Assembly: GCA_949152475.1 (NCBI GenBank)
Contig: OX424560.1
Coordinates: forward strand, 20,957,106 to 21,021,105
Reading direction: 5' to 3'
DNA length: 64,000 bases
Origin: Terebella lapidaria
Lineage: Eukaryota > Annelida > Polychaeta > Terebellida > Terebellidae
Shown here: positions 12,001 to 27,000 of the stretch, in pieces
Layout of the letters: the number at the start of each line of letters is the position of its first letter
How positions within the stretch are numbered: the first letter of the stretch is position 1
Made by a program: the position numbers and the translations under genes
Notes under the pieces: model-generated
Database searches by the model: none
What the model was told of the DNA's origin: nothing
Seen by the model: the letters and a program-made list of their open reading frames with translations, nothing else

Positions 12001-15000
12001 GCACGTACGACGTCCGGAGCAGACGGCGTCTAGGTAAGGACGCGCGTTCGTTTGACAGTTAGTAAATCCGTGCTGTCCGGTGATACAGGTGCCCTCCTTC
12101 ATCCGTCCATAGAGGGCGTGGGTTATCAGGATGACTTCGTTTGGTCCACATGCCGCCTTAAAGACGTCATTCTCGCAGTATTCTTCCACCGCAAACCCTG
12201 TTGAATAGCCAAAACAATTTTTTTTTTAATGTTCTGGACTAGATATCGTTTAGGGAGACATTATAATAGCAATATAAAACACTGCCACAACCAAACAAGG
12301 TGTTAAATGAATTGGGACTCAAATGATCATTTACAAACGAAAGCATATTCTGTCTATGCAATTTTTCGAAAGCCATTCACGATTTCTTATAGTATAGGTA
12401 TAGTATGGGTTGTATAGTATGGGTAGAATGGGTACATATTCCTAAATAACATGTGAAATCGAATTTTCAAACAGATTCTTATATTGTACAACGTTTTTTG
12501 TACATGAAGACTATTACAAAACATTTCACTTTATCTCGAATTGAGAAACGGAGACAGTGCATTAAAACTAAAAGAGACTTAATTCGAGAGTGTAAAACTA
12601 CGATACAGATGCATTCAAACAAAAATGGGCTCCTGTCTGGCAAACCGCCTAATCCTCTTAGGCTTTTTACCACAGAAATTTCCCGCGGGACCGAAGAGGA
12701 GATACCTAGTAAGCTGTTAGTTTGGCCGCGAGGACAAAACGTCGGTCGGACAAACGCTGGTAACATCCCCTTCCAGGGAGATCAAACCCAGTTTTCCCTT
12801 CCCACATTGCAAATCCCTCGTCTTAATTTCGCAGCATTATCCCGCCCGCTTCTCGCCGTCCTAGATTCCATTATCCCGGCCCCGCGGTCATATAAACACC
12901 GGCCACAAACACCTGCCGAGGAAAGGTCTTATGCATCTTTGATGGGCGGCCATTATTCAGTGGCAAATTGTCTCTGTTTGGTACCCATCAGTATGGTCAC
13001 GTTAGGGCAATTCTGCTAATGTAGTTGTGTCGCCGCTACGTTGCAAGTATTAATCGCGTGGGCAGGGTAGGGGTGGATGTGGAGCCACCGTGGATAATTC
13101 TAGGGTGTCCATAAACCGACAACTACAACTCTGGTGACCAAACTGGGGCATTATCTGGAAAATAAGCTTTATATAATCGCAAATAAAGCGAAACCCACCT
13201 GCATGAAATAATGTTTTGTAGCTCGGGTGTGTTTCTTAAAGTGGCTATTTGTTGGGTTATTCCCACGTGTATGTTGTTTGATGGCATATTGACTCACACC
13301 AGGGTATTAAAGAGTGACGCTCAAACTTCTAAATATGGTAACGTTATTCCACAATATCGTTATTTAAATGTTTCTGTCCGCCATTCAAGCCTGATTCAAA
13401 GCCTGTCGCTGTGGGATTTACAAACCGTCTCATCACATCTCATGATTATGCCGATATACATGCGTAGACTATCATCCATCTAATTGCTTAATAGATTGTC
13501 GAACATTTGTATACTGATTCTGTCAGGTGTACAGCATAAACAACTACACAGTGTCTACCTGTGATGACCTCAATTCTTTCATCTCAATGGATAAAGGAAA
13601 ATTAATTGAGCTCTGTTTGCTCCATGATGTTTCATGTTTAGATCTTCTATTGGCATCGTCAAAATCTGGTGGCATTGGTGGTAACAGGCTGATACATAGT
13701 CATGCATTACTTGCATCTTTCTTTACATCAGTTTACGGAGCCCCTAATAGGACATGTTGAGGAAAAAAATTAACTGTTCACTCAATTTAATAAATCCGTA
13801 TTCAGTTGGCATCAGTCTGCGAATGTAAATAAATAGTTCCGGCATCACGGCGGGCAACAGGAGACTGTGGAAATTGCAGTGGGGCATGCATGTTTTTCAG
13901 TTGTTAGAATGTTGTGTTGCGTAACCAACCACTGTAAATAGAAAAGAAGGTTTCGATCGTACGTGTAATGTTGAACGGTAATCAAACAATCGCCTAACCA
14001 ATTATTGCAATGAAACTCTTCGCACCTCAACTATTATCAATGGTATATGATGAATACATGTATGTGGGCCACGTTAGGGGCAAATGACATCGCCTTTTAT
14101 TGACAGTCGAAAATAGGAATATAGGATTATCTACGTGATAATCCGGAAGCGGCACAGGACACGTCATCTGTGATTTGCATCGTTCATTTCGATCCCATGA
14201 CGAGACCCGTTTTTTCCCCACCAAGGGCGGATTAGCGTGATGGTTAATCAGGTCTTGTGTAATCGATAATCAGTTCGCTGTTGGGTAAGCCACCCGAAGG
14301 TGTCAACACAAGTCGATAACAAAAGGGAGCTGTCACTGCCAGCGACATGCAGGCGAAATCTGAGCGCTCAAGGACGGTTCCTTGACAAAAACAGGGGGCG
14401 AAAATCTTAACTGACGGGAAACGGACCGCAATAGAGGGGCATTGTTTTCCGTTCGTCAGTCTTTTTGAAAATATTATTTGAAATCGTGTTTGTGTGTGGC
14501 TGAAAATTGATAAATCGATGGCACCAGCACGCTGGTTTTGTTTGGGCGTACGTTTTTTTCCACACAAAAAAAAATTGCGAAATGACTTTTTCTGCTTCTT
14601 TTCTACTGTATAAAGGCCGATATCATTATATTCTACCATATACTCTGAGGGTTTTGACTCAAATTCATCTTTACAATTGATGGCACACTAGATAGATTTA
14701 CGCTCCATCGTCATGACATTTACTACGTTATTTAAAGTTTGACAACAGCCACCACAACAGAGACAACTCAGTTTCAGTTTGACGATACAATAGTACCAAT
14801 AAACAATACCCAAGTATATAGTATCCGCAAAACCGAGTCCATTATCCAATCTCAGAGTCCGGTGTCAGGCAAATTATGTCTGAATTATACCAAATTATCC
14901 TAAATTATCCTCAGAAAGTATCCTGGAATGAATGATGGGTACTATTTGCGAACCTACACCAGAATACGGTAGTAAAACATCGCCGCTTCCTATATGTACA

Positions 15001-18000
15001 CATCCATCAGTCTTCAGTTGTGTGAATCCTATTATTCGATTCAGATTCAATTTTCTTCAACCATACTGTTAGATTTAACTGGACATAAAGCACCTGGGAT
15101 GAAATGACCGGGAGGGGGGCGCTCACGCACACAGGCACCAGCATGATTACACGGTGTAATGTTCAGAACATAGTAATGATTGGACACTTTCCTCCTGATA
15201 AGAGGGTCTCAGATAGTTATTTTCGGGGCACGTCCAATGAACAAAGGGTACTTTCCTTGTCAAGGTTAGTTGCGCTCAACGTGGATGCTAGATCAAGAGT
15301 GATCACATTTCGCAAGAATATCACCACAATAGCAAGGTAACTGAATACATATTGACGTTGCAGATATTGTTAGGCCCAACTGAATAATATGGGATATGCG
15401 TTAGGGCTGATTGCACGTAAAATACCAGTTATTGCAGTGAGGTACTTTCCCATTGACTTATAATGTGGAAGTAAAGGTAACAATATCACGAAGACAATAC
15501 AATCCCCTGACCCAAAACTTGGCGAACACTCACACATATACTCATGGATGATGAACCGAGACATGGTTTCATAAATAATATCGCGGAAGCTGTGCAATTT
15601 GATGATTAGATAAATCATTTTATACGTTTCACCAAAAGAACATTCGTGTGTTCTGCTTGACAAACGCTGTTGGCTGCGTATGCGTATACTTTGTTGTGGT
15701 CAAAATAACGAGAATATCTAGGGCTATACTTTCTGTGAGATGAATACAATGAGCGGAACATTCTTAATCCCAAGCACCTCGGTGCACCCGAGTGCATATC
15801 ACCCGTGAGTTTTACTAGTATCACTAGCTATTTGCTGTACAAGATAATCCTCTCACTCGCCATGTTGTGAGTGTAGTTTACTGAGAAATAGGTCGGAAAA
15901 TGACATATGAAAACGATGATTTTAACAGATTTAACATCGTTTAGTAAGAAACGGAGTCTCGGTTGGTAATCCTTGATGACTAACAACCAGAAAAGCAAAG
16001 TTTCACGTTGATTGGAAGTATGAAAATGTATGAATTTGTTACCTTTATATTTACATTATAAGTGAATGGACAGCTGGTTAGTTACAGGTCCATGAAAATT
16101 ACATGCGATCAATCCTTAAAGCAAGTGAATAACGTGCAATGATTACGGATTATGAGGACAGACGTTGGAACATATGAAAATATTTGAGACACATGACTGT
16201 TTCAGAAGCAACAAAAAAATCAAGTGTCGCCAATACATTGTGATACTTTACCTCTGCCAATGTATATCATTTTCGTAGTGATTGAGTTGGGCATTGTAGA
16301 AAAGCAGCAAACTTATCTACTGTTGGGACATTCCCCTGTAACACCCAAGACACCATTTGACGACAATTAAGTATTTGATGTCTAAGGTTGTCTGTCCTAA
16401 CTAATGGACTGTACCGTCGTTATTTCCCTATAATGGTGTTCTTCACCCACATCGTCACAAAAACAACAGACACGTTTTCCGATGTCGCTAAGGTGGTCGA
16501 CCACAGTTTCAACTCAACTGAAAGTAAATTGATTTAGACAGAATTCAGGGGAGGAACAGACACCAGATACCTGTAGCCACTGGTCACCGCCCATTGGACA
16601 TTCAATGGGAGTTTCCAGTTTCGCCCCCTTGTGTGAAAGTCCATTCCATTGCTCGCTCCCACCATGCATTACGCTGTTACGTATATCACAAGAACCTTCA
16701 TCTCGAGTGGCAGTGAGTCACATTAACGTTATTGAATACGGCCGTTTCGTGGCCAATATTTGGATATATAGGGTATCGTTCTTCAGGCTGCCTGTGGGAA
16801 GCGCCGTTTATCACAATTGCCGACGCAATTCCCAATTTGGCCCTCGGTCATCTCCACAAGACACATTTACTTGTAGATAAACCTAGACGCCGACCAAGGG
16901 CGAAGCCTCTATCAGTCAGAAGCATTACCCACAAAACGGTTCTGTTATATGCAAAACAGCCTCGCCGGCGCATGAATAATATCAGGCTATTTTGCGTCCA
17001 ATTTTGTCAGGATGCATTGGCACTGTGGCAGACACGAGACGACGCATTTTAATACCACGGAGATGATATGGGAGAAAGCAACATTGTTCACCTATGGTTC
17101 CAACTCGAACGACGCCATCATATAGAAATCCATCTATCCATCGGCCTGACTTCCGGGTCAACACACTGAACGAAATTACGTCTTTCCGCTGCACACTTCC
17201 TGTATTACCTACATCTAACAACGACGTCCATCTTTCTGGCGTTCGACATACTCTCTTCTTTTACGCCTATAGACATTTTCTCCTCTGCAAATGTTTTTTC
17301 TCAGTTGCATCCATATCGTCACAATTACCAAGGAGGATGGGGAATAAATTGTCTTTCCTATCGAATAACACGCCCCGTACATGTATCTTCTAACCTCACC
17401 ACAGGCCAAATACTAAACAGCTTGTCAGACACCTTTGTCTCACTTGATGAAGCTGGAGTCTAAACTTTGACATCAATTAGGACAGTCATTATCATTTTTA
17501 TGTAAGAACGTTTTGCTGGGTGACAATTCCAATCGCGGTTGACTTATATATGCACTTGAGGCAACTATTTGGTGAAGATATGTGCATTGTCTGCGAGGCA
17601 TAAATTTTAACTTATTTTTATTATTGGCTTCTGTTGAAAGTTCAATATTCCAAACGTGAGAGCGGGCATCCCAAGTCATTTTGCAATTGATAGCAATTAC
17701 AAATCATATAGTGGTACATTATAACCTGAAGTAATAACCTCAAAGTGGTTGATATTTGTAGCGTTGTGACGACGTGGTGGTTACACTGGTAGTGTCACCA
17801 CAGTTATAGCGCACATATGCTGGGGGCATTTATAAGACATTCACTGACACTCCAGGATTTATATAAATGTAGTTGCACGTGAAACTATTCACTCATTATT
17901 CACTGTCTGACAGCTAGAAATATATACGACACTGTTTGTGTGATCAATGATTGTTAAGTTATCAGGAAATAATTTCTCCCAATGATCAAATTTGGACACA

Positions 18001-21000
18001 GTAATGCCACCTATGATTCACATCGTCATTTCGATTGTGGGACATTTTCTGTTTTGCTTTTCTCACCCAGAGCAAATGAGCGTGATGGCGAATCATGTCT
18101 TACATAATCTATAACCTGCTAGCTATCGGGTTAGGGACTGAAGGTGTCAGGACAACTCAAATAATAAAGGGAGCTGTCACTGCCAAAATCTGAACTGACG
18201 GGAAAACGAACCATGGATAGAGGGGCATTATTTTCTAATCTTCATCTTCTTCATTTTCTAAGTTTCTGAAATTTTATTTGAAATCCTGCTTAGAAATTGA
18301 TAAATTGATGATATCACCACGCTGATTTTTTTGTACGTAGTTCCTTTTTTTCAAAAGTGGGAATGATTGTTTCCATTATTTTTTTTCTCTTATAAGATCC
18401 GTTGAAATTATATCCTACCACATGCACTGTTGAGTTCAAATGAAACCCATTTTTGCAATTGATGTGGTGGATAGAATGAAATAGTTCTGCGTCATTCCTC
18501 TGTAAAATTCAGTTCGTTATTCAAAGTTTAATAACATTCATTGTGATTAAAGAACACAAAACTGAACTGAATTACCGTTAGAGAGGCACCTCAGTATCAA
18601 TTTGACGATACAGTGGTACCAAATTATCCTCAGAAAATATCCTCGAGTGATTGATTTGAGCTATATGTACTTGCGAACTAACACAGGACTAGGGTAGTCC
18701 ACCAGTCTTCAATTTGTGGGAATCCTATTACTCAATTCAGGCGTATTTTTTTCAGGCATACCGAGATTTAGCTGGACATAACACCGGGGACTAAATGCAT
18801 TTGGTTAGGGAGACCCACAAACACGGACAGTGGCATGGTTACATGGTGTTATGTTAAAATGGAATAACCACACCTTCCCCTCGATACGAGGGTATCAGGT
18901 AGTTATTTCCAGTGAAGCACGCCCAATGATAAAGGGTACTTTCTTTGTCAAGTTCAGGTGTGCTCACTGTATATGTGGGATCAACAATGATCACATTTCT
19001 AAATAATACTATCTGAATTTTTTTTTATTTAGAGTTTCCCTATCTGTTTTCACTTTCTTCTTCCGGTCGGGAGACTCTTTGGTCACGTCGGTCAATCATG
19101 ATGCAATCGAACATTATTGACCATGTTGATATGATTAGAAATTTCCATCTGATTTTTTAAAAACCAATCTTGTTTACTTTTGTGAGGTACGGTCAGGCCC
19201 AACTTTATTTAGATATACGTCAAAGTTCACGAGGTGAGAGTAAGAACATAGAGAAAGGTCTCAGTTTGGAAGCAGCGAAACAACATGTGCCGCCAATACA
19301 TTGTGACACATTCCCTCGGAAAATGTGATCACGTTGATGGTAAGCAAGATACGGGATGTGACCTAAAAAAAGCAGTAACCTAATTTACTGCCGAGACATC
19401 GAAGACACCAATTGACGACAATCAAGTAATTGATGTCTAAGGTGATATGTCCTAACTGATGGACGGTTTGGTGGCTATAACGGAGTTCTTCACCCATTTC
19501 GTTGCCACTAAAAAAAAAAACAGACACGTTTTCCAAGGTCGCTACAGTGGTCGACCACAGTTTCAACTCAACTGAAAGTGAATCGATTTAGACAGAATTT
19601 AGAAGAACAGAAACCAGATAGCCAGCGGTCACCACCCGTTGGACATTCGATGAGAGTATTCACTTCAGCCCCTTGTGTGAAATCTCATTCCATTGCTCGC
19701 TCCCACCAGAGCACGCATTACATCACAAGCCCTGATCCAATCTTAGGCTGCACTGAGTCACATCAACCTTACTGAATATGGCTATTTAGTGGAAAATATC
19801 GTTGGCTCTTTTTCTGTTGTTTTCATATCCTGGCGCCTTTTATCACAACTGCTGGTGCAATTCCCAGTTTGGCCCTCGGTCATCCCCACAATTCACATTT
19901 ACTTGTGGATAAATCCCGACGTTGACCAATAGCGAAGCAGCTATCAGTCAGAGCCATTATCCACAAAATGGTTCTGGTATAAGTAAAACAGCATCGCCGC
20001 CGTATGAATAATATCAGGCTATTTTGCGTCCAATTTTGTCGGGTTGCATTGGCATTGCGGCTGACACGAGACGGTGACGTCCTTTAATATCATGGAGATG
20101 ACATCGGCTAAAGCAACATTGTGTCCCTATTTGTGCCCCCTCGACGGACTGCCAAAATATAGGATTCCATATATCCATCGGGCTGCCACCCGGGTCACAC
20201 ACTGAACGAAATTACGTCTTTCCGCTGCCCACTTCCTGTATAGCTCAAAGCTGTCCATTTCTCGAGCCATACTCGTTGTTTCTGTTCCTGTACACTTTTT
20301 CGCGGCCGCCCATCTCATTCACTACAGACTCTGAGAAAGACTATTATCGTGTATTACTCGCGTCCACATCGTCACAATTACCAAGAAAAGGCATGGTTAA
20401 ATCGACCTCACGATTGAATAACACGGCCCATATTTTCTGCTACTCCCACAAGCCATATAGGAAACAGCTCTGTCACTTTTTTCTCACCTGATGGAGCTGG
20501 CGTCTGAATTGTGACATCAATTAGGACCAGTCACTGTTATCCCCAGTTTGCAGTCACCATACTTTAGGTGGGAGCGTTTCACTACGTGCCAATTCCAACT
20601 ACAGTTGATAAATACTTGCAATTTTGTTAAAACAGAACACTTGTGTGGGCAAAAAATATGCTTTACTGACTATACATACAAAACTACAGATATTAGAGAA
20701 AACGGTATACATACATGAACATTGACATTACATTGTAACTGACATGAAATACCCCCCTGACATAAAATACCGATATAATACAAGCACATATTAATGGTAC
20801 AATTAGGGTTGGGCGGGTGGGATTATTTTGCTGCTTACAGGCCGAGCTCATAAAACAAAGTGACCACCGGTCAGCCGGTTAGTTTTTAGACTGCCACCGA
20901 TTGGTGGCTCCACCACGTGCCCTGATTTTAAAACAATTTTATTTAAAATTTATCTTAAAACAGAACACTTGTGTGGGCAAAAAATATGCTTTACTGACTA

Positions 21001-24000
21001 TACATACAAAACTACAGATATTAGAGAAAACGGTATACATACATGAACATTGACATTACATTGTAACTGACATGAAATACCCCCAAGCCCATGCAGTGAG
21101 GGAAGACAAGTAGTAGTTAATAATTTACACATTATACCAAAATAAAAGGACAAAATTTACATTTAAAGGAATGTCTTTGCTGCTGTGGTTATGATTGTTG
21201 CATTTGAGTCTATATCCGGAGAGAGGTACCTCATGACACAGTCACTGCGCCAATCGCCGACACTTTTGATGACTGGGAGAGGGACCCCCGCCAGCAACAT
21301 CCACGTGGCCCCACCCCGGCGGAGACTGTGTGTACCGTACTTGTTGGCGGGCAGCCCGGTCGTGTTCGCCAGGTCATGAATCCTTCTGCGAACGGTGTCG
21401 GCCGTCAGGTGGACAGTCTGGCGGCCATGGATTGTAGAGAATAACGGTGCTGTCGGAGGCAAGTTTCCCGCCAGCACGAGGAAAGACACCATGGCACTTG
21501 TTGGGCATAGCGGGTGGTCTCTGAGGAACGGCAAGGGGACGACGAACTGTCGGTCGCCGTGCTGTATGGTTTTTGTCCCCGTCACAGTTATCCTGGATCC
21601 CGTGCTTGTGACAGACAAGTCACATCTCCTGAGTGACTTGAAGTCCGGTGAACCGCTCTGGCTCTTTACTGTCACATTGCTGATCCGGAACAGTCCAAAG
21701 AAGCAACATAACAACACTGCCCATAGTTGAGAATCTCTCAGCTGGTTGAGGCGAAGGCGGCTACGGAATTTCAACAGATCGCTGGGGTTGAGAGGAATCT
21801 TGTATGCCTGAGCTCCTCCTTTCCCGCGCTTTATTCCCGCAAGCACCGATTTCAAGGCATAATTATCCTTCAGCGGGTTCACGTATCCCATCTCCAGGTG
21901 GAGGATGCGTAATACATTGAGGTATTGCTGGACCGTGTTGTAGGCTCTGGTACGACCCAGGTAGGCTGCAAATCGGCACAGATTTACAGTCGACACAGGC
22001 AGTGGATCACACTTCACGATCGCACAAAACTTGAGATATATGTCTCTGTGTGTTCTGTAGGTGGACTTGGTGGATTCAGCAAAGGCGATCGATTTCCAGT
22101 ACGCTACCTCTTTGTCTAGATGTGCCACGATGTCAGCTGTTGTATCCACTGGCCCAGCTGTGGGGACAGGTAACGGAGAGAATTTAGTGACATGCAGTAC
22201 GGGAGCCAGAAAAGTGCTGGAGGGGGTGATGGGTGATGGAAGCGATGCAGCAGTGACACAAATCGCTGTATCTGATACGGTTCGTCGAGTCGAGATATAG
22301 AGTCTGCTATTTCATTGGTCGACCCCGGGATATGAACTGCGTCTATCGTGATGTCCCATCGGACCGAGATGAGGGACAACTGTCGCAGTATGAAGACAGC
22401 ATGTCTGTTAGGAGCCCTCTGTCTGTTAACAAAGGCCACTGCCGCGGTATTGTCCATTATCACAGTCACTCGTTTTCCCGCCAGAACAGGGGCCCAGTGA
22501 TCAATTGCCAAGTACGCCATGGCAAGTTCTTTCACATTGATATGACAGCCCGAGAAGCCTGTATCTTTAAGCCAGTTGCGATAAAGCCAAAACCCGTCGC
22601 AGAATGCTCCGCCGCCATTTTGACTCGCGTCGCTGTAAAGCCACTGTGAGGGACGCATGTCCCAGATACGCCTGGTGTTGCTTCCGGATCCTAACGCTGT
22701 GCGCCACCACTTCAGATCCTTGCGTAATGCCTCGTGCAGTACCAGCTTATGGGATTTGTGTTTTAGTGACCCGATAGCACGGAATATGTTGCACAGAAAC
22801 GTCCGACCCCATGGGATAACTGTAGTTGCCCAACTTAGTTTTCCTGCCAATGACTGGAGTTGTGTTTTAGAGAAACGCTTCCGCGTTAGCACTGAGTCCA
22901 ATAGATGTAAGAGTTCGTTAACTTTATCAGGATCTAAGTTAACGCGCCCAGAAGCCGTGTTAATCCGAATCCCGAGAAACACAAGGTCTTGGGTGGGGTC
23001 AACTACTTTCCGCCAGTTGATGCGGAAGCCTAGCGTCCGGAGGAGGGTAATTAAGTCACTGTACGCTCGGACACATTCATCATATGACTCAGCTGCCACG
23101 AAGAAATCGTCGAGTAGCACAACACAGGCATGATATCCCCGGCGAGACATCATACGCCGGATGGATTGGGTGATTCGGTTGAATATTGGTGGGCTTTTGC
23201 GTGCTCCAAATGGAAGTTTACAGTCTACCAAATAGGTGAATGAGTCTGAGTTACTGAACTGCCATTTCAGGCCTGTTAGGGGATATTCCGATGGTTTGAT
23301 GCCAACAGAGCGATAAGCCGCCTGTAGGTCGACTTTCGCCATGAACCAGCCGGGTCTGATAAGTGACAAGGCGTCTGACACAGTCTGATAAGTACACGGA
23401 TCTTTACTGGCGTAGCTGTTTACCGAGCCGTTCAATGGCATGCTGCAATCGTGGATTATGCGTATATCCCCGTCTTTTTTGGGAATACAGCCAATTGCGC
23501 TTGTGATGATTGGTTTTGACTTGGCGATCAGATAATTATTGTCTGTAATCTCGGCGTGTAGTTTGTGTTCAACTTGGGAACGCATATGTGGGGCAGATGT
23601 GGAGCGATGGTTGTCCAGATCTACGGGTTCAATATCAGTGACAATGATGTCTGGGTTTATGAGGGAGAAACCAGTTTTAATCCCATTCAGGATAAAGTCA
23701 GCATCACAATCGTTTGCAAGTTCGTGCTCCCATGCATGTATATTATGGAGTAGTGCCGATATAGGCATATTTGGAGTACGATGGGCTTGAGGGCGACTGT
23801 CCTATGCGGAGGGCTTCGTGGCGGTGGCGGGGGCCGCACAGTCTGTGTGTTTACCATAGCAGGTCTGGCAAACGTGGGAGAACTTGCAAGCTTTCAAATC
23901 ACAACCCGAGGAGTAATTGAATTTTCGGCATATGGGCTTTCCAGTGGACGGATCATATTTGTTCTGCGAGGGCTTTGACTGGTTTTTGGCGGCCATTTTA

Positions 24001-27000
24001 GATTTGGCAGTAGGCTCTCGATAGCCGAGTGATGACTGGAGATGTAGCTGCATTAGATACGGGCTATCGGAGCCCCATGGAAAACCAGTCTCAGCCTGTC
24101 CCTTCCGATATTCATGATCATAGCGCAACAGTGATTCCCAACGGAATGACTGGGCGAATGTGGCAATTTTTATGAGATAGTTCACGTAGTCGAACACTGT
24201 GGACATATTAGCCCCGTCATCTCTAATCATAGCACGCAAGATTTTTAGACTGGCTTCCATGTAGTGCGTGATTTGGACCTTTTCAAGCGGGATTTTTGAT
24301 TCCTTGAGATTCAGGGCGACTTCAACAGAGCCCAGTTTGAGGGTGCCCGTGGGATCATCAGAGGGGTCTCCCTTGCGCACGAAGGAGATGAAGTCTCGTA
24401 TATCCCGGAACTTTGAGTATTTTGGGGCCTTGTCTTCGGATGGAGCGAACGGATCAAAGAGGGTGGGCATGGTATTCATACCTGACGGTGGTGACGATGT
24501 CACTGGTGTTGACCGCGTGCTATCTGGGCCTGCCACCGACACCAGGTTCAGGATATCAGCCGCCGACAACGATCCCGCAGCATTCAGCTTTTCCTGCAGT
24601 GCGTTGACGCCCACAGAGCTTGCTGTCGTTGATGTTCCCGGTCTCGGTTCTTCACCAGCTTGGGAGTTGTTGGTAGACATGGACGGTGCCTTTGACTGTG
24701 TCTGCTGGTCGGCTGGTTGTGTTGACACTGTTGCTGTTGACAACAATGGTGCCGGCTTCAAGCTCTGAACGGCGTCAGACAGCATTAGAAACTGTGCAGT
24801 ATTCACACATTTGCTAAAATCTTTTGTTAAAATGTCCTGTGTGATTCTACTGATCGTTTTGAAGGAATTGAAACCTTTTTTGGCAAGCGCAGCCACTGTT
24901 TCCTCAGTCAATTCAAAGTTTGCCGCCCAATCCGTCAGTGAAAAATCCGTCGCCATTTTTCACCTTCTCAGTGCACAAAGTATTGATTATTTTGCTGCTT
25001 ACAGGCCGAGCTCATAAAACAAAGTGACCACCGGTCAGCCGGTTAGTTTTTAGACTGCCACCGATTGGTGGCTCCACCACGTGCCCTGATTTTAAAACAA
25101 TTTTATTTAAAATTTATCTTTGATCCCGCCCCACTCTGCACCGGGGACAATGCAACTTGCAATTTAGACAACTCTTTGGTGACGTAATATGCACTGTCTA
25201 TGAAAAAGAAATTTTAACCTTTCCTCGTGTGTTGAACTCAATGGAAATCATTTCATACACTCATTTTGTCGCGGCTCGTTTTCTTCATGTTTTCAATAAC
25301 GAATGGGGTTTACCAATTTTAAAATACACCAAACTTTCGTCGACGTGCATTGGCCCATCAGAAAAAGAAGCATCTGGATGAACTTGCTTTTATTGTACAT
25401 CATATTTCACATTATTTGCAGTGAGTTCAGAAAACTAAGTCTTGGTTCGTGATCACGAACATATGAACTTATTGTTGTGCCAGTATCATCGCAAACAACA
25501 CCGTCTTGAGAAAGTTCTACCTGGTTATCCAATGGGTACATTCAGTTATCCATATTTCAAAGACTATAATAATGAATCTTCGTTTCAACATAGTATATCT
25601 ATTATAACGACACATAGCAACTACAGACCAAATTTGAAATAGATTTTACCAGAATTTGCGGAGATATGGACAAAAACGTACACCGGTATGGTTTGCGTGA
25701 CAATGAAATCTCGTCGACAATTCCCCACCTTAACGTTAATGAATACGGCTGTTCAGTGGGCAAGGTTTGGATATATCATAGCTCGTTCTAGTAGCATGAC
25801 GAACGCGACATGTGAGAAAACCGAATACATCTGTGTCGCTACTCTCACAGTAAAATGCTTATTATCGCCCATGTCCCATTTTCCACGCCTGGTGTGATTG
25901 GTGGATAATATTTTATTCCAGTCTGCTTGCAATATTCACATCATAGATTATTTTACTTCTAAATACGTTTCAATTTATTTATTCTTGCATTAGGAAATGT
26001 AAGTTTTACAGACACTTGATGATAATTTGTGTTTTGTCAATGGAATGCTTTGAACTCGTAGGCCTTCTGCACCAGCGTGACTTTCCACTAATGTTCACCA
26101 TATGCACGACTTGAATGGAACGCAACACATAACGCACCCAAAACATCGTTCGATGTGTTGGTCAAATATCGTACCATAAACCCCCCTGTTGAACCAGAAC
26201 CCCCCTCCCCACTCGATTTTAGCGCTGTGTCATGATTCAATATTGCGTGGACGTCCATGAATTGGACGATAATATGGTCATGCATGTCGTGAAACACCAA
26301 AAAAAAAAAAAAAAGAGCGACATGGTCACTTTTATCACATGAGAAAGCCGACCATGTCAGGGTTTTCACAATATTCGGTTCTATAATGCAGCATTCTCCA
26401 AGCAGCACGCGGGAAAGCGCCGTTTATCACATTTGCCGACGCAACTCCCAGTTTGGCCCTCGGTCATCCCCACAGGTCACATTTACTTGTAGATAAACCT
26501 GGACGTCGAACGAGTGTGTAGTGGCTGTTAGTCAAGAGCATTACTCACAAAACGGCGCTGTTATATACAAAACAGCCTCGCCGGGGCTCGAATAATATCA
26601 GACTGTTTTGAGTCAAATTTTGTCAGGGTAACACGAGACGATGACGTTCGTTAATATCATGGAGATGACATCAGCATAACTTTGCTTCAAATGTGCCCCT
26701 TCGACCAATCGCGAATATATGGGAATCAATCTATCCATCGGCCTGGCATCCGGGTCACACGGAACGGAAGTACGTCTTTCCGCTGCCCACTTCCTGTATT
26801 ACCTACAGCTAACTACGCCGTCCATCTCTCACCCAGACGGATATGCTCTTTTCTCTACTCCTGTAAACATCTCTTCTATCCATCTCATTCGTTCCTAACT
26901 CCGAGAGAGATTAATGTAGCGTCTTAGTCACATCCACATCCCCATAATTACCAACGAAAAACCGTGGCTGCATTGACCTCCCCATCGAATAACACGCCCA

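Larger units (their letters stand above)
20627..25120 (-). mobile_element. Ngaro/PAT-type tyrosine-recombinase (DIRS-order) retroelement, looks whole
   Basis: About 4.5 kb on the minus strand, with the split direct repeats typical of PAT/Ngaro elements. In element order: A1 (25120-24985), three ORFs, B1 (21084-20955), A2 (20956-20821), a 64-bp spacer, B2 (20756-20627). A1/A2 (136 bp) and B1/B2 (130 bp) look identical by eye, so insertion is recent. The ORFs are gag-like, RT-RNase H and tyrosine recombinase. No methyltransferase domain was seen after RNase H, which favours Ngaro over DIRS1/PAT, though this is family-level inference. It lies in sense orientation inside intron 1 of the host gene, at the junction of array copies 2 and 3. 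No break is evident. Confidence 0.88.

Noticed and set aside
12453-13019. 188-codon plus-strand open frame in intron 1
   Set aside because: No recognisable domain, low-complexity composition, antisense to the host intron and no start, splice or poly(A) support; a GC-rich patch with few stops by chance is likelier.
14244-14639. 131-codon minus-strand frame
   Set aside because: Lies in array copy 1; the equivalent positions of copies 2, 4 and 5 do not keep the frame.
26088-26408. 106-codon minus-strand frame in disrupted array copy 3
   Set aside because: Crosses a poly-A/T run (FFFFL) and has no recognisable feature.
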